NCBI RefSeq assembly: GCF_011762005.1
Contig: NZ_JAASQU010000004.1
Span: 1 to 64,000, forward strand
DNA length: 64,000 nucleotides
Direction: 5' to 3'
Source of the DNA: Qipengyuania flava
GTDB taxonomy: Bacteria; Pseudomonadota; Alphaproteobacteria; Sphingomonadales; Sphingomonadaceae
The notes beneath the pieces are model-generated. The model had not been told where the DNA came from. It saw only the letters and a list, made by a program, of their open reading frames with translations, and made no database searches. The stretch's first letter is position 1. Every line of letters begins with the position of its first letter. A program made the translations under genes and the position numbers. Positions 39,906 through 49,514 of the stretch are shown here, in pieces.

Positions 39906-41015
39906 ATGAGTGACGAACCGCGCCAGAACGACCCCTCCTACACCTATGAACAGGCGGGGGTCTCGATCGAAGCGGGCAATGCTCTGGTCAAGGCAATCGG
40001 CCCGCTGGTCAAGGCGACGATGCGCCCCGGTGCGGACGGCGAAATCGGTGGTTTCGGCGGCTTTTTCGATCCGAAAGCGGCAGGGTACAAGGACCCGCTG
40101 CTGGTGGCGGGCAATGACGGTGTCGGCACCAAGCTGAAGCTGGCGATCGACAGTGGCCGGCACGACACGGTGGGCGTCGATCTCGTCGCCATGTGCGTCA
40201 ACGACCTGATCGTCCAGGGCGCCGAGCCGCTGTTCTTCCTCGATTACTTCGCCACCGGCAAGCTGGAGAACGGCGTGGCCGAGCGCGTCATTGCGGGCAT
40301 TGCGGATGGTTGCAAACAGGCCGGCTGCGCGCTGATCGGCGGGGAAACGGCCGAGATGCCCGGCATGTATGCTGCGGGCGACTACGATCTGGCGGGTTTC
40401 TGCGTCGGCGCGGTGGAACGCGGCGAGCAATTGACCGGCGAACGCGTTGCGCCGGGCCATATCCTGCTCGGTGTCGCGAGTTCGGGCGTGCATTCGAACG
40501 GCTATTCGCTCGTCCGTCGTCTGGCCGAAGACAAGGGCTGGAAGCTCGATCGGCCCGCGCTGTTCGATCGCGATCGCCTGCTGATCGACGCGCTGATCGA
40601 ACCCACGCGCATCTATGTAAAGAGCCTGCTGCCGATCGTGCGCGACGGATTGGTCGATGCGATGGCGCATATCACCGGCGGCGGCTTGCTGGAGAACATT
40701 CCGCGCGTTCTGCCGGCGGACGCGCACGCCGAAGTCGATGCAGACGGCTGGGACCAGCCCGGACTGATGGCTTTCCTGCAGGCGCAGGGCAATATCGAAC
40801 CGGCGGAAATGGCGCGCACTTTCAATTGCGGCGTCGGCATGGTGCTGGCGGTCGATCCGGCCAATGCCGAAATCGTTCGCTCGCGGCTCGAAGATGCGGG
40901 CGAAACCGTGCTTGCGGTCGGCCGTATCGCGGCCGGCGAGAAAGGCTGCACCGTGCGCGGATCGGCGGGCACCTGGGCCGCGCGCGAGGACTGGTCGGCG
41001 ACCCACCTTGGCTGA
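39906..41015 (+). CDS. purM: Phosphoribosylformylglycinamidine cyclo-ligase
   Basis: A 369-residue AIR synthetase that makes aminoimidazole ribotide in purine synthesis. The glycine-rich GVGTKLKLA near residues 74-82 and the [11 protein letters not shown] loop near 147-157 bind ATP and substrate. A start 18 bases upstream is in frame, but AAGGCGG lies properly before the ATG at 39906. It overlaps purN by eight bases and is divergent from the DUF2066 gene. Confidence 0.96.
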   Translation: MSDEPRQNDPSYTYEQAGVSIEAGNALVKAIGPLVKATMRPGADGEIGGFGGFFDPKAAGYKDPLLVAGNDGVGTKLKLAIDSGRHDTVGVDLVAMCVNDLIVQGAEPLFFLDYFATGKLENGVAERVIAGIADGCKQAGCALIGGETAEMPGMYAAGDYDLAGFCVGAVERGEQLTGERVAPGHILLGVASSGVHSNGYSLVRRLAEDKGWKLDRPALFDRDRLLIDALIEPTRIYVKSLLPIVRDGLVDAMAHITGGGLLENIPRVLPADAHAEVDADGWDQPGLMAFLQAQGNIEPAEMARTFNCGVGMVLAVDPANAEIVRSRLEDAGETVLAVGRIAAGEKGCTVRGSAGTWAAREDWSATHLG

Positions 41016-41997
41016 CACGAACGCCGAGACATCGCCCGCCAAGGCCAAGGTCGCGGTCTTCGTCTCGGGCACCGGAACCAATATGGCGGCGCTGCTCTAC
41101 GCCAGCCGTCTGCCGGGTGCCGTCTATGAAATCGTGTTGGTCGCTGCGAACGATGCCGACGCAGGCGGACTGCAGATCGCCGCCACCGAAGGAGTGGCCA
41201 CCTTCGCCCTGTCGCACAAAGGCATGAGCCGCGCCGATCACGATGCCGCGATGGAGAAAGCCGCGCTCGAAGCGGGTGCGCAATATATCGCGCTGGCGGG
41301 CTACATGCGGATCCTCAGCCCCGGCTTCGTCCAACGCTGGGAAGGCCGGATGCTCAACATCCATCCTTCGCTGCTCCCCAAATACACCGGGCTCGATACG
41401 CACGCCCGCGCGATCGAGGCGGAGGATGCGCATGGCGGCGTCAGCGTCCATCTGGTGACCGAAGAGCTCGATGCGGGTGAAATCCTCGGCCAGATCGCCG
41501 TCGCTATAACGCCCGGGGATACGCCCGACACGCTGGCCGCGCGCGTTCGCCTTGCCGAACACCAGCTCTACCCCCGCGTGCTCGGCGATTACGTATCGCG
41601 CGGTAGCGATCCGCAGCACCTGCTCGAGCGGCTACGCGCTTTGGCGCTGGCCCTGCCACAAACGCATGAGCGCGAGAGCCACGGGGCTCCCGGCTTCCGC
41701 GTCGGAAGCGAGAAATCGGGCAAGTATTTCGCCCATTTTTCCGATCGACATCACGGCACGCCGCACATCTCGCTGCTGGTCAAATGCAGCGGGATGGACG
41801 AACTGGAGCACTTGGTCGAAACCCAGCCCGAGGCCTATCACAAGCCGGCCTATTACGGCGCGAGCGGCTGGATCGGGATCATCCTCAACCGCCCCGGTCT
41901 CGAGTGGGAAGCGGTCGACGAATGGCTGCAGCGCAGTTGGCGGCAGGTCGCCCCCAAGAGCGTGACCCGCTTGCTCGACGCGGCGGACGAATTCTAG
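41008..41997 (+). CDS. purN: Phosphoribosylglycinamide formyltransferase fused to a YjbR/MmcQ domain
   Basis: A 329-residue fusion. Residues about 14-195 are PurN, the N10-formyl-THF-dependent GAR formyltransferase, with [16 protein letters not shown] (catalytic Asn and His) and [10 protein letters not shown]. Residues about 205-320 match the YjbR/MmcQ (CyaY-like fold) domain: [32 protein letters not shown] and [10 protein letters not shown]. No stop, frameshift or internal ATG lies between. The start is TTG at 41008, overlapping the purM stop region by eight bases; no ATG is available. Fusion is unusual, and the YjbR function is unknown. Confidence 0.85.
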   Translation: MADTNAETSPAKAKVAVFVSGTGTNMAALLYASRLPGAVYEIVLVAANDADAGGLQIAATEGVATFALSHKGMSRADHDAAMEKAALEAGAQYIALAGYMRILSPGFVQRWEGRMLNIHPSLLPKYTGLDTHARAIEAEDAHGGVSVHLVTEELDAGEILGQIAVAITPGDTPDTLAARVRLAEHQLYPRVLGDYVSRGSDPQHLLERLRALALALPQTHERESHGAPGFRVGSEKSGKYFAHFSDRHHGTPHISLLVKCSGMDELEHLVETQPEAYHKPAYYGASGWIGIILNRPGLEWEAVDEWLQRSWRQVAPKSVTRLLDAADEF

Positions 41998-42002
41998 GCC
42001 GC

Positions 42003-43202
42003 ATGGGCTCGCTGCCGCCCCGCCCGCACCCGCTTGCCCGCGCGAAAGCGGCCAACTGGTCGATCCGGGCGCTGCAGGCGCTATGGGATCGCGGCATCAC
42101 GCCCAAACCCGATCTCGAGCCCGCCTATCTGTGGGAGATCGGCAGTCGCGGTTTCGAAACCGCTGACGAAGCGGCCGGTCGCGGCCACGCCGAGGTCGCG
42201 GATTTCCGCGAACGGCTTGAAATCCTCTGCGCCAGCCTGCGAACCGAAGCGGACCTCAACGCGCTGGGTCACACCATGGCCTATGGCCAGCTGACGTCGG
42301 CGATCCGCAAACGGCATGCCTTGGGCCGCATCTGGCGCACCGAACCGGAACTCGCACAAACCCCGATCGCCGCGCCCATCGTGGTGGTGGGCCAGATGCG
42401 CGCAGGCACGACGCGAATGCATCGCTTGCTTGCAGCCGATCCGCGCCATGCGGGCACGCGCTTCTGCAACAGTCACAATCCAGTCCCCGTCACGCCCGAC
42501 TGGCGTCCTTTCAAAGCCGGAGCAGCGCTGGCGATCGCGCGACGGGTCAATCCCTGGCTCGAAGCGCTGCATCCATTCGGGTCGACCCGCACCGACGAGG
42601 AAATCGGCTGGCTCGCCGGCGCTCTGTCTCCCGCGACATTCGAGGCGCAGTGGCACATACCGGGTTTCGTCGCGTGGAGCGAAGCGAGCGACCCCACGCC
42701 GGTCTATGCGGAGTTTGCGCGCATCCTGCGGATGGATGCGGCCACGATGGGCGATGCGACGCGCCCCCGGGTGCTCAAATGCCCGCAGTTCTCGGAAGAC
42801 CTGCCCGCGTTGCTCGCGCAGTTTCCCGACGCGCGGCTGGTGGTGGCGCGCCGCGATGCAGCGGAAGTGCTCGAAAGTTCGGTATCGCTGGTCGCTAGCC
42901 AGAGCGGCATGCAGAGCGACAGCGCCGATCTCGGCAGGCTGACGGCGGAATGGCAACGCAAGCTGGCGCTGCGCCAGCAGCGTATCGAATGCGCGCTCGG
43001 GACCTTCGAGGGACACGTCGCCCATGTGGATTTCGCGCGCCTCAACGCCGATTGGGAGCGCGAGATCGCGCAGGTCTATGCCGCGCTGGACATTCCGCTG
43101 TCGCAGGAAGCGCTTGGCGCAATGCGGGCGGAGCACGATCGTGCAGCCGGGGGCCAGCACACCGCGCATCGCAAGCAGATCGAAGAATTCGCGGCGGGTT
43201 GA
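42003..43202 (+). CDS. Sulfotransferase-family protein
   Basis: A 399-residue PAPS-dependent sulfotransferase-fold protein. The 5'-phosphosulfate-binding loop is GQMRAGTTRMH near residues 128-138, and the 3'-phosphate-binding segment is LVVARRDAAEVLESSVS near 280. It is the 'sulfotransferase 3'-like group common in Alphaproteobacteria, whose substrate is unknown. The longer ORF extending to 41784 lies over purN and is rejected. The start ATG follows the purN stop by five bases. Confidence 0.82.
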   Translation: MGSLPPRPHPLARAKAANWSIRALQALWDRGITPKPDLEPAYLWEIGSRGFETADEAAGRGHAEVADFRERLEILCASLRTEADLNALGHTMAYGQLTSAIRKRHALGRIWRTEPELAQTPIAAPIVVVGQMRAGTTRMHRLLAADPRHAGTRFCNSHNPVPVTPDWRPFKAGAALAIARRVNPWLEALHPFGSTRTDEEIGWLAGALSPATFEAQWHIPGFVAWSEASDPTPVYAEFARILRMDAATMGDATRPRVLKCPQFSEDLPALLAQFPDARLVVARRDAAEVLESSVSLVASQSGMQSDSADLGRLTAEWQRKLALRQQRIECALGTFEGHVAHVDFARLNADWEREIAQVYAALDIPLSQEALGAMRAEHDRAAGGQHTAHRKQIEEFAAG

Positions 43203-43208
43203 GGCTGA

Positions 43209-43637
43209 CTAGCAGATTGCCGCGCGTGCTTCGGCTTGCGCTGCGAAAAGCGGCGCCGACATCGAATCGCCCGGGCGAATGATCTCGATCCGGGAAATCC
43301 GCGCGCCGTCGAAACCGACCCGCCAGAGTACCTTGCCATCGATCTCCGGCATCGGGCTGTCCATGTGCCCGCGCACGAGGACATCACCTCGCGAATGATC
43401 GAGCGTGCCGACGGTCATTTGCGGACTGTCGGCCTGTTCGCGGAAGGCACGATCGCTGGCTAGTATGCGGTCTCGTCCCGCAATGCGCCGCCCTATGACG
43501 TCGACCATGACCGCATCGGGAGAGAGCAACTCTGACACCGTGCGATAATCAAGCGCGTTGAGAGCGCCGACGAGCGCGAAGACGGCCCGGCCCCGGGCCC
43601 TGCGCGTCAAACGCCGGTTTATCAGTCCCCCCAACAT
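43209..43637 (-). CDS. NTF2/SnoaL-like small protein
   Basis: A 142-residue protein with an NTF2-like pattern: an N-terminal helix ALVGALNALDYRTVSELLSPDAVM, then VDVIGRRIAGRDRIL and a beta-rich C-terminus. Such proteins are often small-molecule binding or isomerase domains; the function is unknown. The first ATG at 43637 is directly preceded by a strong 12-bp hairpin that would hide the ribosome-binding site, so translation may be low or start from an internal codon. It lies downstream of ndk on the same strand. Confidence 0.6.
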   Translation of the reverse strand: MLGGLINRRLTRRARGRAVFALVGALNALDYRTVSELLSPDAVMVDVIGRRIAGRDRILASDRAFREQADSPQMTVGTLDHSRGDVLVRGHMDSPMPEIDGKVLWRVGFDGARISRIEIIRPGDSMSAPLFAAQAEARAAIC

Positions 43638-43639
43638 AA

Positions 43640-43669
43640 CGGGGACGATCCTATTCCGGATCGTCCCCG
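43640..43669. terminator. Strong inverted repeat between ndk and an NTF2-like gene
   Basis: A perfect 12-bp stem, CGGGGACGATCC against its reverse complement, with a six-base loop. On the minus strand it follows ndk by about 50 bases and could terminate ndk, but a T-run is missing and the start codon of the next gene lies two bases beyond. It may instead control that gene. Confidence 0.6.
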
Positions 43670-43718
43670 CGAAATACTGGCGTCACTACTTAGCCGGCCA
43701 CGCGGCCGGAACGGCGCT

Positions 43719-44141
43719 TCAGCCGACCAGTTCGTCTTCGTTGAAGAAGAAGTCGATCTCGATCTTGGCGTTTTCGTCGCTATCCGAACCGTGGACCGAA
43801 TTGGCTTCGATCGATTCGGCATAGGTCTTGCGGATCGTGCCTTCATCGGCATCGGCGGGGTTGGTCGCGCCCATCACGTCGCGGTTGCGCTTGACGGCGT
43901 CTTCGCCTTCGAGAACTTGCACGACGACCGGACCCGAGATCATGAATTCCACGAGCTCGCCGAAGAAGGGGCGTTCCTTGTGAACCGCGTAGAAGCCTTC
44001 GGCCTGTTCACGAGTCATCTGGATGCGCTTCGATGCGACGACGCGCAGGCCGGCATCTTCCAGCATCTTGGTGACCGCACCGGTCAGGTTGCGGCGCGTC
44101 GCGTCGGGCTTGATGATCGAAAATGTGCGGGTAACCGCCAT
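43719..44141 (-). CDS. ndk: Nucleoside diphosphate kinase
   Basis: A 140-residue Ndk that transfers the gamma phosphate of ATP to nucleoside diphosphates. The active-site histidine lies in NSVHGSDS near residue 117, and the P-loop-like [13 protein letters not shown] begins the protein. Length and motifs are typical. It lies downstream of a lipoprotein gene and is followed by the hairpin at 43640-43669. Confidence 0.97.
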   Translation of the reverse strand: MAVTRTFSIIKPDATRRNLTGAVTKMLEDAGLRVVASKRIQMTREQAEGFYAVHKERPFFGELVEFMISGPVVVQVLEGEDAVKRNRDVMGATNPADADEGTIRKTYAESIEANSVHGSDSDENAKIEIDFFFNEDELVG

Positions 44142-44223
44142 GGTGATTTCCTTGCGTGGATTTTATTCGGGGGAGAGAATTCTCGCGCGCGCCCCTAGCG
44201 CCGCCCGCGCGCGCGGGCAAGAT

Positions 44224-44748
44224 TCATTCGAGACCGCGTGCGACCGACAATTGCGCCTGCGTGACGTCTTCCTCGCGCGTGGCGGTGAAGGAGAAGCTGG
44301 TCCCGTCCGCATCCTCGCCGCCGATCATCATGGTCGCATCCGAACTGAGAGAGGTGGCAACATCGATCTGCGCGGCTTCGGCCTCGGCGCGGTAGTGCGC
44401 CACCATCTGTTCGGGCGTATCCTCGCTCTCGAGCGTGACCAGCACCAATTGCCCCGCCCCTTGCTCGACACGAGTATTGTTGGTCACGCGCGCCTCGGGA
44501 TAGATCGTGAAGCCTGCCGGCAGGGCAACCGGTACTTTCTCGCCCGAGCGCAGCGTGGTGGTGGTCCCGTCGTCTCCGGTATATTGCGCGCGGGTTTCGC
44601 CCGTGGCGGGATCGATGTCGTAGGATCCCCTCGCTTCGGCGCCATCCTCCGCGTCCTCGCTGCCGCCGTCCGCGCTGCAAGCACCGAGCGCGAGCGCGGC
44701 GGCACTGAATGCGGCGATACGGGCGGCGGTGGGTGTACGGCGGTTCAT
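44224..44748 (-). CDS. Predicted lipoprotein of unknown function
   Basis: A 174-residue protein with a signal ending in LALGAC (lipobox), then an acidic Ser/Glu/Asp-rich linker (SADGGSEDAEDGAE) and a beta-rich domain with YDIDPATGETRAQYTG near residue 45 and a later LVLVTLESEDTPEQMVAHYRAEAEAAQ helix. No known family is recognised. A 16-bp GC palindrome GCCCGCGCGCGCGGGC (44203-44218) lies just after the stop, in the gap before ndk. Confidence 0.75.
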   Translation of the reverse strand: MNRRTPTAARIAAFSAAALALGACSADGGSEDAEDGAEARGSYDIDPATGETRAQYTGDDGTTTTLRSGEKVPVALPAGFTIYPEARVTNNTRVEQGAGQLVLVTLESEDTPEQMVAHYRAEAEAAQIDVATSLSSDATMMIGGEDADGTSFSFTATREEDVTQAQLSVARGLE

Positions 44749-44782
44749 ATCCTATCGACCCACGAGCCCCCCATGGGTTCCG

Positions 44783-45235
44783 TCAGCGGCCCTCGCGCCA
44801 GGTGCCGTTTTCGTCCTGCTTGTTGATCCGGTTGTCGACGGTTTCGTCCTGCGCGAAGCGGCGCCACAAGTCCGCGGCCGCATCTCGCTGCGCGCCGTCG
44901 AACAGCAGCAACACGCGATCGAAACGGAGCGCCTCCTCGCGCCATTGCCCGTCTGCGATCAGCGCCATACGGGCTCCGTTCGGCGCGTCGCATGCATCCG
45001 CCAGCAGGATCGGCTGGCGTGCGGCATGCGGCGCCTCGGCCATGCCGTGCGCAAGGAAAGCGGCCCCGCCCTGCTCCCAGAGGATCTTCGAAAGATGCTC
45101 GCGTTGCGCCGCTTCCGCGCTGACCACGACCAGCCGCTCGCCCGCCTGAAGCACCTTGCGCGCCAGCTTGGCGACGGTGACGTCGACCGGATCGCGGCTG
45201 AGCTGGTAGAAATCGACGCGGGTCGTCCCGGTCAT
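44783..45235 (-). CDS. holC: DNA polymerase III subunit chi
   Basis: A 150-residue HolC, the clamp-loader-associated subunit that binds SSB. Typical pieces are the N-terminal VDFYQLSRDPVDV, a cluster AFLAHGMAEAPHAARQPILL and a C-terminal DLWRRFAQDETVDNRINKQ. Its ATG overlaps the stop of the DUF2256 gene (ATGA), so the two are translationally coupled. pepA lies upstream. Confidence 0.88.
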   Translation of the reverse strand: MTGTTRVDFYQLSRDPVDVTVAKLARKVLQAGERLVVVSAEAAQREHLSKILWEQGGAAFLAHGMAEAPHAARQPILLADACDAPNGARMALIADGQWREEALRFDRVLLLFDGAQRDAAADLWRRFAQDETVDNRINKQDENGTWREGR

Positions 45236-45417
45236 GCGTCCCCTCCCCCCGTGTCAGCCGTACCCGGCCTGTTGCGCCGGCATCGTTCGGAACAGTATTT
45301 GACCTGATCCCAGTCGCGCGCCCATTTCTTGCGCCACGCAAATTCCAAGCCACAGGCAAGGCAGGTCTTGGTTGCAAGGTCGCCCTTGCGTCGCATCCTG
45401 CCTGTGCCCCCGGCCAT
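45232..45417 (-). CDS. DUF2256 small zinc-finger-like protein
   Basis: A 61-residue protein of the DUF2256 family, function unknown. The core, KTCLACGLEFAWRKKW, then WDQVKYCSERCR, has four Cys in the CxxC...CxxxC arrangement of a zinc knuckle. It lies between pepA (nine bases before its ATG) and holC (overlap ATGA). The start ATG at 45417 is preferred over the ATG at 45396 because the latter has a poorly spaced SD. A longer ORF to 45552 lies in pepA's 3' end. Confidence 0.75.
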   Translation of the reverse strand: MAGGTGRMRRKGDLATKTCLACGLEFAWRKKWARDWDQVKYCSERCRRNRPGTADTGGGDA

Positions 45418-45425
45418 GGTCGGCG

Positions 45426-46886
45426 TCAGCCTTCGATCGTATCGCGCACGAAGCGGTCGAGCAGGCGCACGCCGTAACCGGTCGCCCCCTTGCCCCAGGT
45501 CCGGCCGGGCTTGTCCGACCAGACCATGCCCGCGACATCGACATGCGCCCACGGCGTACCGTCGGCGATGAAGCGCTGGAGGAACTGCGCCGCAGTGATC
45601 GAACCGGCCGCACGCCCGCCGATGTTCTTCATGTCGGCGATCGGCGAGTTGATCAGCTTGTCATAGGCGGGGCCGATCGGCAGCCGCCAGTTGCGGTCGC
45701 CCGTCGCCTCGCCCGCCTCGTGCAGCTGGCGCGCCAGCTCGTCATCGTTGGAGAACACGCCCGCAAATTCGTGACCCAGCGCAATGATCATCGCCCCGGT
45801 GAGCGTGGCGAAATCGAGCACGCGCGCGGGCTTGAACTCTTCCTGCGTCCAGTGGAGCGCATCGGCCAGAACCAGCCGCCCCTCGGCATCGGTGTTGAGC
45901 ACTTCGATGGTCTGTCCGCTCATGCTGGTGACCACGTCGCCCGGACGCTGCGCCTTGCCGTCGGGCATGTTTTCGACCAGCCCCATGACACCGACGATAT
46001 TGGCCTTCGCCTTGCGTCCCGCGAGCGCGAGCATGGCACCGGCGACCGCGCCGGCACCGCCCATGTCCCATTTCATGTCTTCCATGCCCGGTCCCGGCTT
46101 GATCGAGATCCCGCCGGTGTCGAAGGTCACGCCCTTGCCCACGAAGGCGGTCGGAGCGGCACCCGCTTCGCCGCCGTCCCAGCGGATCGCGAGAATGCGC
46201 GATTCGCGGTCCGAGCCGAGCCCGACGCCAAGCAGGGAGCCCATACCGAGCTTCTCCATCTCGGCCTCGTCGAGCACGATGATCTCCGCCCCCGTGCCGG
46301 CGAAGCGCTCGCGGCAGCGTTCGACGAAGCTCTCGGGATAAAGGATGTTGGCGGGCTCGGTGATGAGTTCGCGGGTGAATTCGACGCCTGCTGCCAGATG
46401 GGTCAGCTCGTCCCACGCAGCTTCGGTCCCCTCGGGCGCGCCGACCACGGTGACCGTTGCCAGCGTGACCTTCTGTTCGTCCTTCATCGTGGTGCGATAG
46501 ATGTCATAGCGCCAGTTGCGCAGGCGCAGGCCGAGCAGGACGCTGGCGGCTTCTTCGGCGCTCAGGCTGCTGCCCGCGAGGTCGAGCACCAGTTCGGCAT
46601 CGCCGATCGACTGGTATTTGGCAGCCAGCGCGGCGCCCGCCTTCTCGCAATTGGCCAGCCGCGCCTCGTCATTGCGGTCGCCCGCGCCTGCCAGCGCCAG
46701 CCGGAGGACCTGCCCGTCGCGCTCGACGAAGCCTTCGAAAAGCTGTCCCGCCTTGCCCTTGAAACGCGCGCTCTCGGCGCCTTCCGCCAGTGCCTTTTCG
46801 AGCCCTTCGGGAAGCTTGCCCTTGTCAGTGACTTGCGCAACAAGGCGCGCACTCTGCGGTCGGGACTGGCTGAACTGAATGTGCAT
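45426..46886 (-). CDS. pepA: Leucyl aminopeptidase (M17)
   Basis: A 486-residue M17 cytosol aminopeptidase with two metals. The signature NTDAEGRLVLADAL is near residue 331 and the catalytic Lys lies in VGKGVTFDTGG near 251. It removes N-terminal residues from peptides. The longer frame to 47141 has no support; the ATG at 46886 with GGAG eight bases before is chosen. It is divergent from lptD. Confidence 0.95.
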   Translation of the reverse strand: MHIQFSQSRPQSARLVAQVTDKGKLPEGLEKALAEGAESARFKGKAGQLFEGFVERDGQVLRLALAGAGDRNDEARLANCEKAGAALAAKYQSIGDAELVLDLAGSSLSAEEAASVLLGLRLRNWRYDIYRTTMKDEQKVTLATVTVVGAPEGTEAAWDELTHLAAGVEFTRELITEPANILYPESFVERCRERFAGTGAEIIVLDEAEMEKLGMGSLLGVGLGSDRESRILAIRWDGGEAGAAPTAFVGKGVTFDTGGISIKPGPGMEDMKWDMGGAGAVAGAMLALAGRKAKANIVGVMGLVENMPDGKAQRPGDVVTSMSGQTIEVLNTDAEGRLVLADALHWTQEEFKPARVLDFATLTGAMIIALGHEFAGVFSNDDELARQLHEAGEATGDRNWRLPIGPAYDKLINSPIADMKNIGGRAAGSITAAQFLQRFIADGTPWAHVDVAGMVWSDKPGRTWGKGATGYGVRLLDRFVRDTIEG

Positions 46887-46986
46887 GAAATCTCCGGAAT
46901 CGTCTGCAATCGGGGGCGGCGCGCGTCGCGACCAACCCACAAGGATGACGATTGCGATTAGGCGTGGCCGGTGCGATAGGCAAGGG

Positions 46987-49383
46987 ATGCTCCCCCCTGT
47001 CGAGACCACCCCGCGCATCAGCCGGGAGGCCACCCGTCCCACCACCCTCACCGCGCTGGCGCTGACCCTGTTCGCCGCGCAGCCCGCGTTGGCGCAGGAT
47101 GCGGCGGACGCAGTCGGCAGCGTGGTCGATCCGCAAGGCACGCCGGGCGACCCGCAACCCGATCAGCCAACCGTGGATACGGCGCGCGATAGCGACGAGC
47201 TGCTGACAGTGCCCGATCCCAATGCCGGGCTTGACGCGCCGCCCGCTCCCACGGGCGACGACGGGGTGGACGCAGCGGGCAACAGGGCGATCGATTTCGA
47301 GGCCGACATTCTCGAATACAGCGCCAATAGCGACACGGTGACCGCCAGCGGAAATGTCGTGCTGCGCAGCGGCGATCGTTCGCTGCGTGCCGATTCGGTC
47401 AGCTGGAACGAGAGCACGGGCGAAATACTCGCCACCGGCCGCGTCCGTTTCGTCGACGAGAACGGGAACCAGCTGTTCTCCGAACGGGTCGAACTCACCG
47501 ACGAATTCGAAGCCGGGGCGATGGACAATCTGCTGCTCGCCCTGCGACAGGGCGGACGCCTCGCCGCGACGCGCGGGCTGCGCGAAAGCGACGGCACGGT
47601 CGCATTGGAACAGGCCGCCTACAGCGGGTGCGAAGTGGTCGATCCGCAAGGCTGTCCGCGCGACCCCAGCTGGCGGATAACTGCCGAGCGCGTGGTCTAC
47701 GATCCGGCGAGCGAGCGGATCAGTTTCAACGGTGCATTCCTCGAGCTGTTCGGGGCCCGCATCCTGCCCCTGCCCGGCCTGACCATCCGTACCGACGGTG
47801 GCGCGGTATCGGGCTTCCTCGTGCCCGACCTGCGGTTTTCGGAAAGCAACGGCGTCGAGGTTTCAGGCAGCTACTATATCCGCTTCGCGGACGACAAAGA
47901 CCTGACGCTGACCACCCACGTCTATACCGATGCGGCGCCGATGGTGGCCGCGCAATGGCGGCACCTCACCGAAAGCGGCGCCTACCAGATCACCGGCTAT
48001 GCCACGCATTCGCAGCGCATCTCGACGCTGACGGGCGTGGCCGACAGTGCGGAGGAGTTCCGCGGCTACCTGTTCGCGAACGGCAAGTTCCAGCTGACCC
48101 CCGACTGGAGCCTGACCGGATCGATCCGCCGCTCGACCGATCGCACCTTCCTGCGGCGCTACGACATCAGCCGCGACGACCGGCTGCGCTCGACCATCGA
48201 GCTCGAACGGATCGCCGGAAATACCTATTTCTCGTTGGCGGGCTGGGCCACGCAGACGCTGCGGCTCGACCAGCCGCAGGGCGAGGTGCCCGTTGCGCTC
48301 CCCGTACTCGACGTGCGCTGGCGACCCGACGCGCAGATACTTGGCGGGCAACTCGAACTGCAGGGCAATACGCTCGCGATCGCGCGCGACATCGGGCAGG
48401 ATACCCAGCGCGCCTTCGCCCGCGCACAATGGGACCTGCGCCGCGTCACCGCCCTGGGCCAGGTGGTCACGCTTACCGGCATGCTGCGCGGCGACGTGTA
48501 CCACTCGGACGAGAACTACCTCACCGACACGGTCAGCTATCGCGGCAATCCGGGGTGGGAGTATCGCGGCGTGGCATTGGGTGCGCTCGACGTGCAATGG
48601 CCCTTCGTCGGAGAAGCCTTCGGCGGCACGCAGGTGTTCACCCCGCGCGTGCAGTTCGTCGCCACGCCGCCAATCAAGAACCTTGCGATCCCCAACGAGG
48701 ACGCGCGCGCGATCGATCTGGAGGATTCGAATCTCTTCGCGCTCAACCGCTTTCCCGGTTACGACCGGGTCGAGGACGGCGCGCGTGTTACCTATGGCTT
48801 CGACTGGTCGCTGCGCGTGCCCGAATGGGAGCTCAAGACCAATGTCGGCCAATCCTACCGGCTCGACAGCGACCGCGACATCTTCCCGGTGGGCACCGGC
48901 CTGTCCGAACGCTTCTCCGATTTCGTCGGACGGACCGAAGTGCGCTACAAAGACTTCCTGCGCTTCACGCACCGGTTCCGGCTGGACAAGGACAATCTCG
49001 CGATCCGCCGCAACGAGATCGACGCCACCGTCGGATCGAGCAAGACCTATGCCGAGCTCGGCTATGTCCGGCTCGATCGCGACATTACCGATGTCGAGGA
49101 TTTGCAGGATCGCGAGGAACTGCGCGGCGCCGTGCGCATCTCTTTCGCGAATTACTGGTCGCTGTTCGGTTCGGGCGTGTTCAACCTGACCAATCGTGAG
49201 GAAGACCCCACGCTCGAATCCGACGGCTTCGACCCGATCCGCACGCGGCTGGGGGTGGCCTACCAGGATGACTGCCTCGAACTGGGTGTCACCTGGCGCC
49301 GTGATTACATCACGTCGGGCGATGCCGAGCGCGGCGACACCTTCCAGTTCTATTTCAGCCTGAGAAATCTGGGTTTCCGATAG
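46987..49383 (+). CDS. lptD: LPS-assembly protein LptD
   Basis: A 798-residue outer-membrane protein that inserts LPS with LptE. A signal peptide ends near ALAQ, the N-terminal OstA/LptA-like domain is at about 100-175 (FEADILEYSANSDTVTASGN), and the rest forms the beta-barrel, ending in Phe-Arg (SLRNLGFR). Cys in SGCEVVDPQGC and DDCLEL are placed as in LptD, where disulfides are formed. A second start at 46945 is possible, but AAGGG precedes both only weakly; the shorter is chosen. It is divergent from pepA and followed by surA, a conserved order. Confidence 0.9.
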   Translation: MLPPVETTPRISREATRPTTLTALALTLFAAQPALAQDAADAVGSVVDPQGTPGDPQPDQPTVDTARDSDELLTVPDPNAGLDAPPAPTGDDGVDAAGNRAIDFEADILEYSANSDTVTASGNVVLRSGDRSLRADSVSWNESTGEILATGRVRFVDENGNQLFSERVELTDEFEAGAMDNLLLALRQGGRLAATRGLRESDGTVALEQAAYSGCEVVDPQGCPRDPSWRITAERVVYDPASERISFNGAFLELFGARILPLPGLTIRTDGGAVSGFLVPDLRFSESNGVEVSGSYYIRFADDKDLTLTTHVYTDAAPMVAAQWRHLTESGAYQITGYATHSQRISTLTGVADSAEEFRGYLFANGKFQLTPDWSLTGSIRRSTDRTFLRRYDISRDDRLRSTIELERIAGNTYFSLAGWATQTLRLDQPQGEVPVALPVLDVRWRPDAQILGGQLELQGNTLAIARDIGQDTQRAFARAQWDLRRVTALGQVVTLTGMLRGDVYHSDENYLTDTVSYRGNPGWEYRGVALGALDVQWPFVGEAFGGTQVFTPRVQFVATPPIKNLAIPNEDARAIDLEDSNLFALNRFPGYDRVEDGARVTYGFDWSLRVPEWELKTNVGQSYRLDSDRDIFPVGTGLSERFSDFVGRTEVRYKDFLRFTHRFRLDKDNLAIRRNEIDATVGSSKTYAELGYVRLDRDITDVEDLQDREELRGAVRISFANYWSLFGSGVFNLTNREEDPTLESDGFDPIRTRLGVAYQDDCLELGVTWRRDYITSGDAERGDTFQFYFSLRNLGFR

Positions 49384-49514
49384 GTCGCGCTTGTTGGCAC
49401 CTCGTCGTAAACACGCTATCCGCCCCGCAATTATCAGCTTTGGTTAAGCCGCGCCCCGGCATTGCGCGTGGCATATTCGGGCATCAGGGCGATGCCGCAA
49501 GACAGGTTCGACAC

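Noticed and set aside
39837-41081. Upstream extension of the DUF2066 reading frame over purM
   Set aside because: It covers purM on the other strand; the signal anchor begins right at the ATG at 39836.
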